64,000 bases of DNA from Lachnospiraceae bacterium (GCA_024403455.1 JAKSRR010000006.1:47171-111170); one strand, 5' to 3'; positions 53,420 to 62,847 are shown, numbered from the stretch's first letter. A program made the numbers and translations. Notes: generated by a model from the sequence alone, not told the origin.

Positions 53420-54628
53420 ATGGCACAGTTTCAATATCGGGTTATGACCCCGCAAGGAAAGGAAAAAAAGGGCCATTTGGAAGCAAAAACCAAAGAAGCC
53501 GCAATGAGCTTGCTCCGAGGAGAAAAGAATACAATTATCTCTTTGGAAGAAGCGACAGGATTAAAGAAAGGATTTAGTTTAAGCCGAGCAAAGAAAATTA
53601 CGGCACGAGATCTTTCTGTATTTTGTCACCAGTTTGAAGCAATTAATAAGGCCGGTGTAAGCGTTGTAGATTCCTTCTACATGTTAGGTACCCAGACGGA
53701 GAATCCGGCACTGGCATCAGGTATTAAGGCTGTACATGCAGATATTTCCAAGGGTGAATCCTTAAGCCGTGCTATGAGAAAGAGAAGTGGTATCTTCCCT
53801 GAAATGCTTATCAACATGGTCGAAGCAGGTGAAGCTTCCGGTTCCTTGGATGTTGCATTTAACCGTATGGCAATTCAGTTCGAGAAGGAAGCAGCTCTTG
53901 CCCAGGCAGTAAAAAAGGCTGTTACCTATCCTATCATCCTGGTAGTCGTAATGATTGCGGTAGTGCTTGTCGTTATGTTATTCGTTATTCCTACCTTCAT
54001 GGATATGTTCTCTGATTTGGGTACAGAACTACCTAAGATTACAATGTCCATTGTAAACTTAAGTAACTTCCTGCGGAAATGGTGGTGGTTACTTGCGCTC
54101 ATTGTTGTGGTTATCGTGGTGGCGATTAAGATTTGGAAGACTACGGATGCAGGTAAAGAGATTTTGTCTAATCTGGCAATTAAGATGCCAGGTCTTGGAC
54201 CTGTAAAAACGAAGTCTGCCTGCGCGCGTCTTGGACGTACTCTTTGCACCCTTTTGGCAGCCGGTGTTGCCATGACGGATGCTCTGGAAATCACTGGTAA
54301 GAGTATGGAAAATACGATGTACAAAAAAGCAATGAAGGAAGCCAGAGATCAGGTTATGCGAGGCGTTCCGCTTTCTAGACCATTAAGAAGCTGTGGACTT
54401 TTCCCGGACATGGTTGTACATATGGTATCTATTGGTGAAGAAACTGGTAACATTGAGACCATGCTTGAGAACGTGGCAACCTACTATGAGGATGACGTAG
54501 AACTTGCTACCCAGCAGATGATGACCATTATGGAACCTGCCATTATCGTTGTTATGGCGGTAATTGTTGGTTACTTAGTAATCGCAATCTTAAGTCCTAT
54601 GATGACCCTTTACGATTCCATTACCTGA
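53420..54628 (+). CDS. pilC: Type IV pilus inner-membrane platform protein PilC
   Basis: 402 residues, two T2SSF repeats: the first around 65-190, the second around 270-395, each with glycine-rich EAGEASGSLD or SIGEETGNIE turns. Three hydrophobic helices are placed at about 168-192, 215-240 and 370-395. It anchors PilB and feeds pilins into the fibre. The start is preceded by AAAAGGTGGG. Cotranscribed with pilB, ended by a strong terminator that separates it from the pilin gene. Confidence 0.95.
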   Translation: MAQFQYRVMTPQGKEKKGHLEAKTKEAAMSLLRGEKNTIISLEEATGLKKGFSLSRAKKITARDLSVFCHQFEAINKAGVSVVDSFYMLGTQTENPALASGIKAVHADISKGESLSRAMRKRSGIFPEMLINMVEAGEASGSLDVAFNRMAIQFEKEAALAQAVKKAVTYPIILVVVMIAVVLVVMLFVIPTFMDMFSDLGTELPKITMSIVNLSNFLRKWWWLLALIVVVIVVAIKIWKTTDAGKEILSNLAIKMPGLGPVKTKSACARLGRTLCTLLAAGVAMTDALEITGKSMENTMYKKAMKEARDQVMRGVPLSRPLRSCGLFPDMVVHMVSIGEETGNIETMLENVATYYEDDVELATQQMMTIMEPAIIVVMAVIVGYLVIAILSPMMTLYDSIT

Positions 54629-54650
54629 TGTGGAAAAAAGAACAATACAG

Positions 54651-54678
54651 AGCCCCGGCAGTGCCGGGGCTTTTTTTT
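54651..54678 (+). terminator. Terminator of the pilB-pilC unit
   Basis: AGCCCCGGC-AGT-GCCGGGGCT, perfect 9-bp stem followed by a run of T residues. Confidence 0.95.
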
Positions 54679-55099
54679 GAAATTTTCTTTACTAATACAC
54701 TTTTGTGCAAAGAATTTCATAATTCGTGAAAAGGTCTTATAACAATTCGATTAATCAATCAATGCTCTTTGAAAACATAGTAGCGCAAAGACTGCAAGCA
54801 GCGGAACATTAATTATATTTTTATGAATTCTTGCATCAAGATAAAAAATACGAAATTGATTTTCTGGCAGTAAAACGAAGAAAACTATGTAGATTGAAGT
54901 ATAATCTTCAAATAACAGATCACATAAATCAAAGGGTAGGCATATTGACAAAAATCAGCTAAAGGTAGAAGTTATATGTTTCGGAGGCAGGGTATATTTT
55001 TTAAATTGTGTGAAGAAATTATAAACAAACGGTGAATAACTAAAATATTTGTGCATGAATTATAAAAGATTGAATTATAAATAATTTATAAAAAAAAAG
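54679..55099. other. AT-rich noncoding stretch before the pilin gene
   Basis: About 420 bases without a credible gene; the one 66-codon frame on the minus strand (54751-54951) lacks a ribosome site and family features. It is more AT-rich than its surroundings. A GGAGGCAGGG sequence near 54983 is not followed by a usable frame. I do not see a recognised riboswitch. It may hold upstream activating sequences for the pilin promoter. Confidence 0.6.
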
Positions 55100-55128
55100 T
55101 TTACATGGTTTTAGGTATGCGATAAAAT
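55100..55128 (+). promoter_or_regulatory. Promoter of the prepilin gene
   Basis: TTTACA (55100-55105), 17-base spacer, TAAAAT (55123-55128). The short leader contains a GCTACG-AA-CGTAGC hairpin (55146-55159) near its 5' end, which may stabilise the message. Confidence 0.8.
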
Positions 55129-55187
55129 ACAAGTATCAAATAAGGGCTACGAACGTAGCAAAATCAAAACAAAAAAGGAGAATGGAA

Positions 55188-55652
55188 ATGAAGAACAACA
55201 AAGGTTTTTCCCTCGTGGAACTCATCATCGTAATTGCTATCATGGCAATCTTAGTAGGTGTACTTGCACCTTCACTCATCAAGCAGCTTGAGAAGGCTAA
55301 GGTTTCCTCTGATGCTACTGTATGCGATACTGTAGCACTTGCATTTACCACTGCTATCAATGACTGCGCTACTCTTCCTCAGTCCGCTCAGTCTGCAACC
55401 TACACTAGTGTAGAGGCTGGTACTGATCTTGCTTCCTTAGCTAATGCAGACTCTCTTTCTGCATCCTTTATGCAGGTTCTTGGTGTAACTGCTTTTAGTG
55501 ATGTAGCTTCTTCTCTGAAGTCTTCTGGTGCAACTGCAATTAGTATTCAGGTTGATTCCCTTCAGAACGTTAAGGTTTGGATTCCTAACACTGACTCCAC
55601 CGGTTCTAAGGGTAAGGGTACTACTGCAATTAATGTTATCTCTGTAGACTAA
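55188..55652 (+). CDS. Type IV prepilin-like major pilin
   Basis: 154 residues. Short basic leader MKNNKG is followed by FSLVELIIVIAIMAILVG, the class III signal and N-terminal helix of type IV pilins, cleaved by PilD-like peptidase before Phe7 with Glu5 of the mature protein present. The mature part has a Ser/Thr/Ala-rich head and a single cysteine. The ATG at 55188 has AAAAAAGGAG seven bases upstream; the ATG at 55182 is too close to it. Codon use is highly biased, and it has a strong promoter and terminator of its own, fitting an abundantly made major subunit. No prepilin peptidase gene is in the window. Confidence 0.92.
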   Translation: MKNNKGFSLVELIIVIAIMAILVGVLAPSLIKQLEKAKVSSDATVCDTVALAFTTAINDCATLPQSAQSATYTSVEAGTDLASLANADSLSASFMQVLGVTAFSDVASSLKSSGATAISIQVDSLQNVKVWIPNTDSTGSKGKGTTAINVISVD

Positions 55653-55674
55653 TCAAAAGTTTAGGAAACACTTT

Positions 55675-55704
55675 AAAGCGGATGCTGATAGCATCCGCTT
55701 TTTT
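55675..55704 (+). terminator. Terminator of the pilin gene
   Basis: Perfect 11-bp stem AAAGCGGATGC / GCATCCGCTTT around TGATA, then a T run. Confidence 0.93.
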
Positions 55705-56117
55705 GTTGTATTTATAAGTGGTAACTATAGGAATTGCAGTAGATATTATAAGATAACAGAGTAGTGTTCTTTGATGGATAATACTTCTTAGCTCAAATGA
55801 ATCAGTTATTGATAGAATATACCCCCTGAGAATCAAGTTTAAAATAAATATTTGATAAAGTAGCTAATAAGTAAAATGTACAATACAACATAAGTTTTTA
55901 TCGCTCGCGTTTCGTAGTTGTATGAGTAGGTATAACAATATTAATACTGGAAAAGATAATGTATGCTGTTTCTAACTAAGAAATCAGTATTTTGCGTGTG
56001 TGATTAGAAGAGGTTAGAGTTCTATTTTTAATTAATTGTTAGTCAGTATGTGTAATAATGGTGAATATACTAACTATGTCGTGGAAACCGCAGCAAGAGT
56101 AATAGAACCCTTAATAG
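55705..56117. other. Noncoding AT-rich stretch
   Basis: About 410 bases between the pilin terminator and that of the minus-strand YfhO gene. No credible gene, RNA or repeat was recognised. Confidence 0.6.
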
Positions 56118-56147
56118 AAAATCCCCTACCATCAGATAGGGGATTTT
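56118..56147 (-). terminator. Terminator of the minus-strand YfhO gene
   Basis: AAAATCCCCTA / TAGGGGATTTT around an 8-base loop, ending with T residues on the minus strand. Confidence 0.8.
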
Positions 56148-56168
56148 GGCTGAAATTGATATGAACTA

Positions 56169-58886
56169 TTATTTACGTATTTTCTTAATTCTGTCATAGG
56201 CAATCATTAACAGATAAAGTCCTATACTGCATATGGACATAATAGCACCCTTAGCTGCACCTTTCGGTTCATAAGTAAGGATAACTGTATGTTCACCAGC
56301 AGGGAGCACAAGCCCACAGAAGGCATCTTCTACAATAGGATATACATTTGCCGGCATGCCATCTACAGTAGCCTTCCAGCATTCATCATAAGGAATCGAG
56401 GTAAAGAGAACAGGCCGCTCTTCACTAGAGATGACGGTTCCTTCAATTCTATCCTCTGAAAAACTGGTAATGTTCCAAATATTTTCTGCTAAATCTTCAT
56501 AAGCCGCTTTTTCTATTCCTTTTTCATAGGAAGCAATGTACAGATTATTGAATCTGGCATGCTTGATTCCTTCTGAAAAAATTACTTCAATGATGTCATT
56601 ATATTCGCCTGTCAATTCATTTAATCTGGTAAAACCGAGCTGGATGTTTCCAAGACTCATATAAGGAGGCTTATCGATCCCCATGTTTTTAGATAAAAAT
56701 ACGGGGGAGTAACTATCGAATGAAGGCGCATCTACGGTAAATACGGCATATAGAGATTTGCTATCGTTGTGGGGACTAAATATGGCGTATATTCCGCCCT
56801 CGATAGAAGAAGATATGGTTGACAGTGTATTCCATTCAAAAGCTTTGTTGTAAGAAACATTTTCTGCGGAAATATTAGGTTGGTTTATATAGTCAAAAAG
56901 CCTATACTCTTTACCTGTCATGCAATAAAGAAGGAAGAGCTGATTTTCAAATGGATTATCAGAATTTTCGGTTGTAAAGTCTTTAATCAGCCCGCTAACC
57001 ATATATCCTAAAGGAAGCGCACATGGATTGCATTCAATAGATGTTTCTTGAATGCTGTAGGGATTAGCAGTTTCATCCTTTTCTTCCTCACCAACGACAT
57101 ACATAACATCAGCACTGTCGGGAAAATGTACCGTGTATTTTGTGGCAAAAAGCATGTCGGTTACAGGGGTTGCACCTGTGGAAAGTAGAGCTCTGTTAGC
57201 TGCGCCGTAACCAAGCTTCCAGAGGAGCATACGCAGGTTGTAGTCATCTGATGACGAGAAGGTAGTGATGGAAGGGTAATCAAAGAAGCAGCCTGCATTA
57301 TATACGTGTTCATTAGTTGTCTTAATTCGATAGAAGGAGGAATCCTTCTCTTTGATGGAGGCAATGGCATTACCTTCTTCAGTCTGCCACGTGGTATAGT
57401 CATCTTCTGACCAAAAAACGAGACCACCATTGGGACAATTATATCCATTGAGCCATAATTCAGAAACAAGCAATACTGTTGCGAATATCGAAGCAATACG
57501 TTTGGCTTTCATGCGGTGCTTATTTGCGATAAACAATCCCCAGATAAAGAGATAGAGGAGGTTGATGACAAATAATGTTTGTGTATTGGTTCGTTCATCG
57601 TAGGCTCTGTCCATATACTTAAAGGGAATTAATGCAGAATAAAGGATGGCCAATCCAGCAATATACCACATAAGGTGTTTCAAGTTGTAGGAACCATTTT
57701 CAACAAATTCTTTTGCGGCAATAGCAACAAGTATAAAGGAAATAATAAAACTATAGCGAAATGCATAGTAGTTAGGATAATCAAAGGCATGCATAAACTT
57801 GTAGATAGGAAGAAAACACATGCTGATTAAATAAAAGATTAGTAGACCGCCGATAAAGAGTTTTTCTTTTAAGGAACGTTTTTTATTCAGAAAATAAAAC
57901 GGCACTAATAGCAGAACAGGAAGCCCGCAGTATAGAAATGGTAAGGTATTATTTAGTGATCCTGACTGGCCAATAAACATGGCGTTCAATATTTCAGGCA
58001 GATAAGCTGTCAGCTGATCAAAATCAAAATTATCAGGGGCTGTATGGGAGTAAAGGAAGAAAAAGCAGGGGAGTAGCACGGCTGCGCATATGGCCGCTCC
58101 CAAAATAACAGCAAATAGAAGTTTGAAAGATTTACGCAGAACTCTTCGAATCCATCGTTTCTTCTCATCAAATGTTTCACAGTAGAATATGTATAGAAGA
58201 AAAACCATGGCAGCAAAGACGCCAACCATGAATCCCATATAAAAGTTTGTTATAAAAAGATAGGCAAATGCCGGAACAATGCTGAGAAACTTTCCAGTCT
58301 TAACGTACTTCATAATCAGGTATGTAATGATAGGAAGCATATATACCGCATCTAGCCATATAAGGTTGAAGTATAGGGTAGTGACAAAAGCACATAAAGC
58401 ATAGCACTGGGAGAATAGGATGGTAACTTTTGCCTCTCTTTTGATAACTTTTTGGAGGAAAAATTCCATGGTTCCCGCGGCTAGAGCAATTTTTAACGTA
58501 ATGATTATGAGAATGATGGTAGAAGGATCAATGCCTTCTATGAGCATAAGAAGATTGAGGGGGCACAAGGTGTAATAAGCGTAGGTGAGGATGGCACCAC
58601 TTCCGAAGTAGGAAGAGAATGTATACCAGAAACTGGATTCGCCCTTTATCCATCTTTTGAACATCTGCAGAAAACTCATATACTGCATCTCTAAGTCGCC
58701 CTGTAAGATTGTATTATTGCCTTTTCCAAGAACTTTAAAGGATGCCATAAGTAAGAGGAAGATGACAGCAGCCAAAAGAGAGGCCAAGAGAGGATACAAT
58801 CTAGGGGGAATGTTTCCCTTTTTTCTAGTTGAGGATTGCTTAGCGGAGAAATTGGTATTCGTGGATGCAGATAAAGTATTATTCAT
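56169..58886 (-). CDS. YfhO family membrane protein (paralog 3)
   Basis: About 905 residues. A polar N-terminal tail with Thr/Ser/Asn precedes the first helix (about residue 30-50). The family loop reads LQGDLEMQYMSFLQMFKRW, and further segments are TLYFNLIWLDAVYMLPIITYLI and TNFYMGFMVGVFAAM. The C-terminal soluble domain ends FTSIPYDECWKATVDGMPA and one closing helix. The ATG at 58886 has CAGGAG five bases upstream; a longer frame runs to 59054 without a ribosome site. It is convergent with the pilin gene and divergent from paralog 4. Confidence 0.86.
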   Translation of the reverse strand: MNNTLSASTNTNFSAKQSSTRKKGNIPPRLYPLLASLLAAVIFLLLMASFKVLGKGNNTILQGDLEMQYMSFLQMFKRWIKGESSFWYTFSSYFGSGAILTYAYYTLCPLNLLMLIEGIDPSTIILIIITLKIALAAGTMEFFLQKVIKREAKVTILFSQCYALCAFVTTLYFNLIWLDAVYMLPIITYLIMKYVKTGKFLSIVPAFAYLFITNFYMGFMVGVFAAMVFLLYIFYCETFDEKKRWIRRVLRKSFKLLFAVILGAAICAAVLLPCFFFLYSHTAPDNFDFDQLTAYLPEILNAMFIGQSGSLNNTLPFLYCGLPVLLLVPFYFLNKKRSLKEKLFIGGLLIFYLISMCFLPIYKFMHAFDYPNYYAFRYSFIISFILVAIAAKEFVENGSYNLKHLMWYIAGLAILYSALIPFKYMDRAYDERTNTQTLFVINLLYLFIWGLFIANKHRMKAKRIASIFATVLLVSELWLNGYNCPNGGLVFWSEDDYTTWQTEEGNAIASIKEKDSSFYRIKTTNEHVYNAGCFFDYPSITTFSSSDDYNLRMLLWKLGYGAANRALLSTGATPVTDMLFATKYTVHFPDSADVMYVVGEEEKDETANPYSIQETSIECNPCALPLGYMVSGLIKDFTTENSDNPFENQLFLLYCMTGKEYRLFDYINQPNISAENVSYNKAFEWNTLSTISSSIEGGIYAIFSPHNDSKSLYAVFTVDAPSFDSYSPVFLSKNMGIDKPPYMSLGNIQLGFTRLNELTGEYNDIIEVIFSEGIKHARFNNLYIASYEKGIEKAAYEDLAENIWNITSFSEDRIEGTVISSEERPVLFTSIPYDECWKATVDGMPANVYPIVEDAFCGLVLPAGEHTVILTYEPKGAAKGAIMSICSIGLYLLMIAYDRIKKIRK

Positions 58887-58977
58887 ATTGACTCCTGATA
58901 AAATCGCTTTAGAGGTATATAAACACATGCTCGCAAATTTCGGTTTTAACATGGTATTTGTTTCATAAACTATCCTA

Positions 58978-59006
58978 ATTATATAATCAGATGATGCTAA
59001 ATTCAA
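58978..59006 (-). promoter_or_regulatory. Promoter of the minus-strand YfhO gene
   Basis: TTGAAT (59006-59001), 17-base spacer, TATAAT (58983-58978) on the minus strand. Leader of about 85 bases. Confidence 0.8.
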
Positions 59007-59017
59007 TGAACGTGGTG

Positions 59018-59026
59018 TGCTATAAT
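59018..59026 (+). promoter_or_regulatory. Extended -10 of YfhO paralog 4
   Basis: TGC directly before TATAAT (59021-59026). A start about 7 bases downstream would coincide with the GTG start codon at 59034. Confidence 0.55.
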
Positions 59027-59033
59027 TAGTAGT

Positions 59034-61622
59034 GTGAAAAGAAAGAAAAAACAATTGTGGAAAGATTATAAATTCTGTTTTGTGGCTGCCGGATTAACTT
59101 TCAGCCTGTTTTTTCTTGTTTTTTTAATCTGCGGTCGAATTCTTGTAGGAGAAGGCGTGTTTATGCACGATGATCTGTTAGGTACATGTGCCCATGGTAG
59201 TCTAAGAGATTTCTTCGTTAATGGATATTCGGCATATACCTTCACATCTGCCATGGGGATGGATGCTATTCAATCGTTGCCCAGTCCCTTTCTGCTCTTT
59301 GTTTTACTTTTCAAAAACCTGAACGTTGGGTATTTTCTTGCGATTTCATTAAAATTATCCCTAGCATCTTTCTTTTGCGAGTTCTTTTTGGAGAAACATA
59401 TCTTTAAGAAAAACACTCGACAGGCAGTTCCTTTTGCTGTTATGTACAGCCTGTGTGGCTATTGTATGATTTATTATTACAATCAGCATTTTCTGGAAGG
59501 TGTGTACATGCTTCCTTATCTTATGAGCTGTGAATTGTTTGTCTTGAAGGAGAAGACGCATAGGAAAAGACTGGTTCTTGCATTAACATATTTATTTCTG
59601 ATTACCTATTATGAGGGGTACATGGTAGGCATATTCCTGGCGTATACCACCTTCCTATATGGATGCATCTATATGCAAGAACAAAGATTGAAAAGGACGT
59701 TATTATCCTTATTGGAACTATTAGCAGAAGCGATATTCGCAGCTGGTTTATCGGCCGTCATTCTGCTTCCTCTAGGTATAGGACTTTTTTCGACAGGAGC
59801 CATTGATTCTGTCGAGAAGACTATTATTTTCAAGCCAAGGGTGAATGATGTAGTAGCTGGATTATTCGTATTCTCGAAGAAAAATCAAGATGCAACTATA
59901 CCCGCTTTTTATACGGGACTTTCACTCGTGATTTTGATTTCAGCTGCCCTTGGGAATTTGAAAGCATATAAGAAACAGATTGGATTCTTTGCTGGATGTT
60001 TGGCTTTCTTTGCTTTATGTACATTTGTTAAGCCATTCTATTATGCAATTCATATGATGAACTATCCAGATGGATCTTGGTATCGTTTTGCCTATATGGT
60101 ATCCTTTGTAGCGTGTGTGTTTGGCGCATATATTTGGAAAGAAAACGCTTTTCGCAGGAAAACTGTAATATGCAGTGGTGTGGGATGGATAGTGGTATAT
60201 CTGATACTAATGTTTGTCCAGAGTAAAAATTCTGATTACGAGATGCTTTCTATCAGTAGATTTTTGATGAATGCAGCACTAATTACTGCGTATTGTTTTC
60301 TTATTTTGATGAGACAGAACAAGAAAATGGTATTTGAAAAAGTATTTTTTGTACTAGTGATGGCAGAAATTCTTGTGAATGGTGTATTTATTACAAAAGT
60401 GCAGTCACGTGGCGATAATGAAGCAAGAAATCATTATGAAATGTGGTATGCGAAGAATGAAAACGCATTAAAGCATATTTTGGAAGATAAAAGTCTTTAT
60501 CGTGTGCATCATGAAAATGTGCTTAATTATAATCAGGCATCTTATTTCGGATATAATTCTATTTCCGTATTTACGCCAGCAATTAATCCTAGCGTGAAAA
60601 GAGCCTTGTCAAATTTAGGATATGCTACAGGAACGAAGTTGCTTCATTGCGCGGGCGGCAGCCCCGTGTCGTCTTCGCTTCTTGGGGAGAAGTACTCTAT
60701 TCGTTCGGATCTTTTGGGGATTGGAGAGTATTATGTTATTGAGAATCAGACGGCAATGCCCTTTGCATATGCGTCAAGTTCATATATAAAAGACTTTTCT
60801 ATGTTAGATACTAATGCCTTTGATAATCAGAATGGTTTACTATCGTGTTTAACTGGAGAGGAAAGTGTTCTATTTCAGCCAGTCAGAGGAGAGGTTATAA
60901 ATAATTCGACAGAGAATACGCTGATTTACTATGACCAAGAGCGTGAGAGTTATCTTTTGGTTCTGGCAAATGAAGAACTAAAATCTAAGTGGATATTTAC
61001 CGTACAGCCACACGAATTGCCAGTGTATGTGCTTTTCGAACAGGTGGCTTATGAGTATGACAGGGAGGCTCCGCATATAGAGACATTGATGCCCTATGGC
61101 CAATATGAAGATCTAACCCTTTACCTCGGCAATTTAATTCCCTTAACGCCCGATGAGAATGGTGTCTCCGAAGTTTCCATTGTATTTAACAAAGATATGT
61201 CGGGTGGTGGTCTCTTAAAGAACTTCCTTGCTTATACCTATGATGCCTCCGTTTGGGAACGGGCCTACGAGAAATTAAAAGATGGACAGATGCGTAATAT
61301 CACTTGGGATGGCACAACACTTACGGGAGATATTACAGTAGGAGAGGATCAGGCAGTTTTGTTTACCAGCATTCCCTATTCAGAATACTGGAAGGTAACT
61401 ATCGATGGAGAGGTAGTTACGACATATGCTACCTTAGATGGAGCGTTTCTTGCTGCAGACATAACGCCCGGACAGCATCAGGTAGAAATGAGTTATCATA
61501 ATAAGATGCAGATGGTTGGTGGTATTATTTCTGGTATCAGCGCTGCGGCATACGTTACCTGGTGTATCCTTGCAGCAAAACGTAAGAAGAAAGCTGCTTC
61601 TAAAATAATGGTAGAAGACTAG
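59034..61622 (+). CDS. YfhO family membrane protein (paralog 4)
   Basis: 862 residues, most like paralog 1 of the four: MHDDLLGTCAHGSLRDFF, NQHFLEGVYMLPYLMSCELF, LITYYEGYMVGIFLAY, and the tail FTSIPYSEYWKVTIDGEVV. About 12 helices, the soluble domain, then a last helix and a Lys-rich tail. The only early start codon is the GTG at 59034, with no ribosome site in front of it and a likely transcription start next to it, so it may be read from a leaderless message. Divergent from paralog 3 across 147 bases. Confidence 0.85.
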   Translation: MKRKKKQLWKDYKFCFVAAGLTFSLFFLVFLICGRILVGEGVFMHDDLLGTCAHGSLRDFFVNGYSAYTFTSAMGMDAIQSLPSPFLLFVLLFKNLNVGYFLAISLKLSLASFFCEFFLEKHIFKKNTRQAVPFAVMYSLCGYCMIYYYNQHFLEGVYMLPYLMSCELFVLKEKTHRKRLVLALTYLFLITYYEGYMVGIFLAYTTFLYGCIYMQEQRLKRTLLSLLELLAEAIFAAGLSAVILLPLGIGLFSTGAIDSVEKTIIFKPRVNDVVAGLFVFSKKNQDATIPAFYTGLSLVILISAALGNLKAYKKQIGFFAGCLAFFALCTFVKPFYYAIHMMNYPDGSWYRFAYMVSFVACVFGAYIWKENAFRRKTVICSGVGWIVVYLILMFVQSKNSDYEMLSISRFLMNAALITAYCFLILMRQNKKMVFEKVFFVLVMAEILVNGVFITKVQSRGDNEARNHYEMWYAKNENALKHILEDKSLYRVHHENVLNYNQASYFGYNSISVFTPAINPSVKRALSNLGYATGTKLLHCAGGSPVSSSLLGEKYSIRSDLLGIGEYYVIENQTAMPFAYASSSYIKDFSMLDTNAFDNQNGLLSCLTGEESVLFQPVRGEVINNSTENTLIYYDQERESYLLVLANEELKSKWIFTVQPHELPVYVLFEQVAYEYDREAPHIETLMPYGQYEDLTLYLGNLIPLTPDENGVSEVSIVFNKDMSGGGLLKNFLAYTYDASVWERAYEKLKDGQMRNITWDGTTLTGDITVGEDQAVLFTSIPYSEYWKVTIDGEVVTTYATLDGAFLAADITPGQHQVEMSYHNKMQMVGGIISGISAAAYVTWCILAAKRKKKAASKIMVED

Positions 61623-61750
61623 CATCATAAGTTGTAATAAAACCTGACGAGCTTTAAGCTAAGAATAAGTGAGATCGATTGCATAAGGAGAGCACTATAA
61701 AGAGCAAAGATACGCTAGGATGATTAGTCAATCCAAAAGAAAACAAACTA

Positions 61751-61796
61751 AAAAATCCCCCACCAATATCAATCAAATTTGATAAGGTGGGGATTT
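61751..61796 (-). terminator. Terminator of the FliD-like gene
   Basis: AAATCCCC(C)ACC and GGTGGGGATTT form a long stem with one bulge. T residues follow on the minus strand; it may also stop the YfhO gene from the other side. Confidence 0.75.
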
Positions 61797-61857
61797 GCAT
61801 TTTCAGTTTACCAACCAAGTGGCATCTATCGGGAATGCCAGGTGTTACGCTAAAGCC

Positions 61858-62571
61858 TTACAGCATCACCTCATAGGTGCTTCCCTGACTGTAGTCGCGG
61901 TTAAAAGCACCATTGCTTGTATAAGCAGTAGCGCTGCTTCCATTCGTCTGTGCTAAAGAATACATCTGCTCTGCCTTATAAGCGACCTTGGATGAAAAAT
62001 TACCAATACCATTGCCGAAGAGATCACGCAAATCATCCAAGTTAGCGGATGCTAACGTATCCTTGTTGACACTGAACTTACTATCGGAACCAATGGTGAT
62101 GCCAACCTGAGAGAGAAGATCAGAGTACTGTTTACTCATGTTATCCATCCATTTTCCGCGCTGCAGAACGCTCTTGATATCAGAATCAAAGGCATTATCA
62201 ACAGTTTTGTTATATGCTTTTACAAAATCTTCAACGCCTTCTGTAATCTTGTTACGGTTGTCCTCGGTGTATTTCATGTCCGCCAGTGCATCAGCGGCAG
62301 AAGAGAGAGACTCAGAAGCAGTGGCCAGTCTCTGGTTCTTTAATAAGGGATTCTTTGCGGCATTTGTGCCTTCCGCATCTGGCTGATAGTAATTCTTCAT
62401 CAGCTTATAGTAGCTACCCTTCTTAAGCGCGGCATAGTTGGAAAAATCAATGCCTAAAGTGCCTGCCTGGTTGTTTGAAGAAGGCAGGGAAGAAAATAAT
62501 ATATTATTGTTAGAAGAAGGGGAATTATTATTTACACCAAATAGTGTAGAAAGAGTATTAATATTGTTCAT
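61858..62571 (-). CDS. Orphan protein resembling the FliD C-terminal region
   Basis: 237 residues. The first ~60 are Asn/Ser-rich and low in complexity. The rest is helical, with TEGVEDFVKAYNKTVDN and the stretch VGITIGSDSKFSVNKDTLASANLDDLRDLF. The latter parallels the end of flagellar cap protein FliD (a hydrophilic beta strand, D...L, then a helix ending in LF). It is much shorter than FliD (450 residues or more), lacks its N-terminal part, and no flagellar gene is nearby. It could be a secreted or cell-surface structural protein. AAGG lies about five bases before the ATG. Confidence 0.7.
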   Translation of the reverse strand: MNNINTLSTLFGVNNNSPSSNNNILFSSLPSSNNQAGTLGIDFSNYAALKKGSYYKLMKNYYQPDAEGTNAAKNPLLKNQRLATASESLSSAADALADMKYTEDNRNKITEGVEDFVKAYNKTVDNAFDSDIKSVLQRGKWMDNMSKQYSDLLSQVGITIGSDSKFSVNKDTLASANLDDLRDLFGNGIGNFSSKVAYKAEQMYSLAQTNGSSATAYTSNGAFNRDYSQGSTYEVML

Positions 62572-62639
62572 ACAAACCTTGTATGCTAATTAAGAAGCAA
62601 AACTGCATACGTTCCTTTCATTTTTCTCTAACGTGGTTT

Positions 62640-62840
62640 AATACATATTCAGATGCTGTGGACTATTGATTTCTAACCTGTAGCTTGACTACTCAACTGG
62701 AGTGTATTGCCGCTACTTTTATCTGAATTGTTTATCAGCTGGATGTTGCCGGAGCTTTGCTCAGAGTACTTATTTCAATCAAGTCTACGATGATAATTGT
62801 TGGTGGATATCACGGTATCAGACTTTATGAAAGGGAGGTA
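62640..62840 (+). ncRNA. Possible bridge RNA region of the IS110 element
   Basis: Noncoding left end of the element. Members of the IS110 group express a bridge RNA from this position that pairs with target and donor DNA. Visible stem-loops are CTC/GAG (near 62693-62703), CTGA/TCAG (62723-62738) and GAGC/GCTC (62752-62762). Boundaries are guesses and pairing loops are not resolved. Confidence 0.35.
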
Positions 62841-62847
62841 CAACCTC

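Noticed and set aside
54751-54951. 66-codon open frame on the minus strand in the pilin upstream region
   Set aside because: No ribosome site, no recognisable features, AT-rich low-complexity content. Treated as chance.
54679-55187. c-di-GMP riboswitch before the pilin gene
   Set aside because: Clostridial pilin genes often have one, but neither GEMM class I nor class II landmarks were found.
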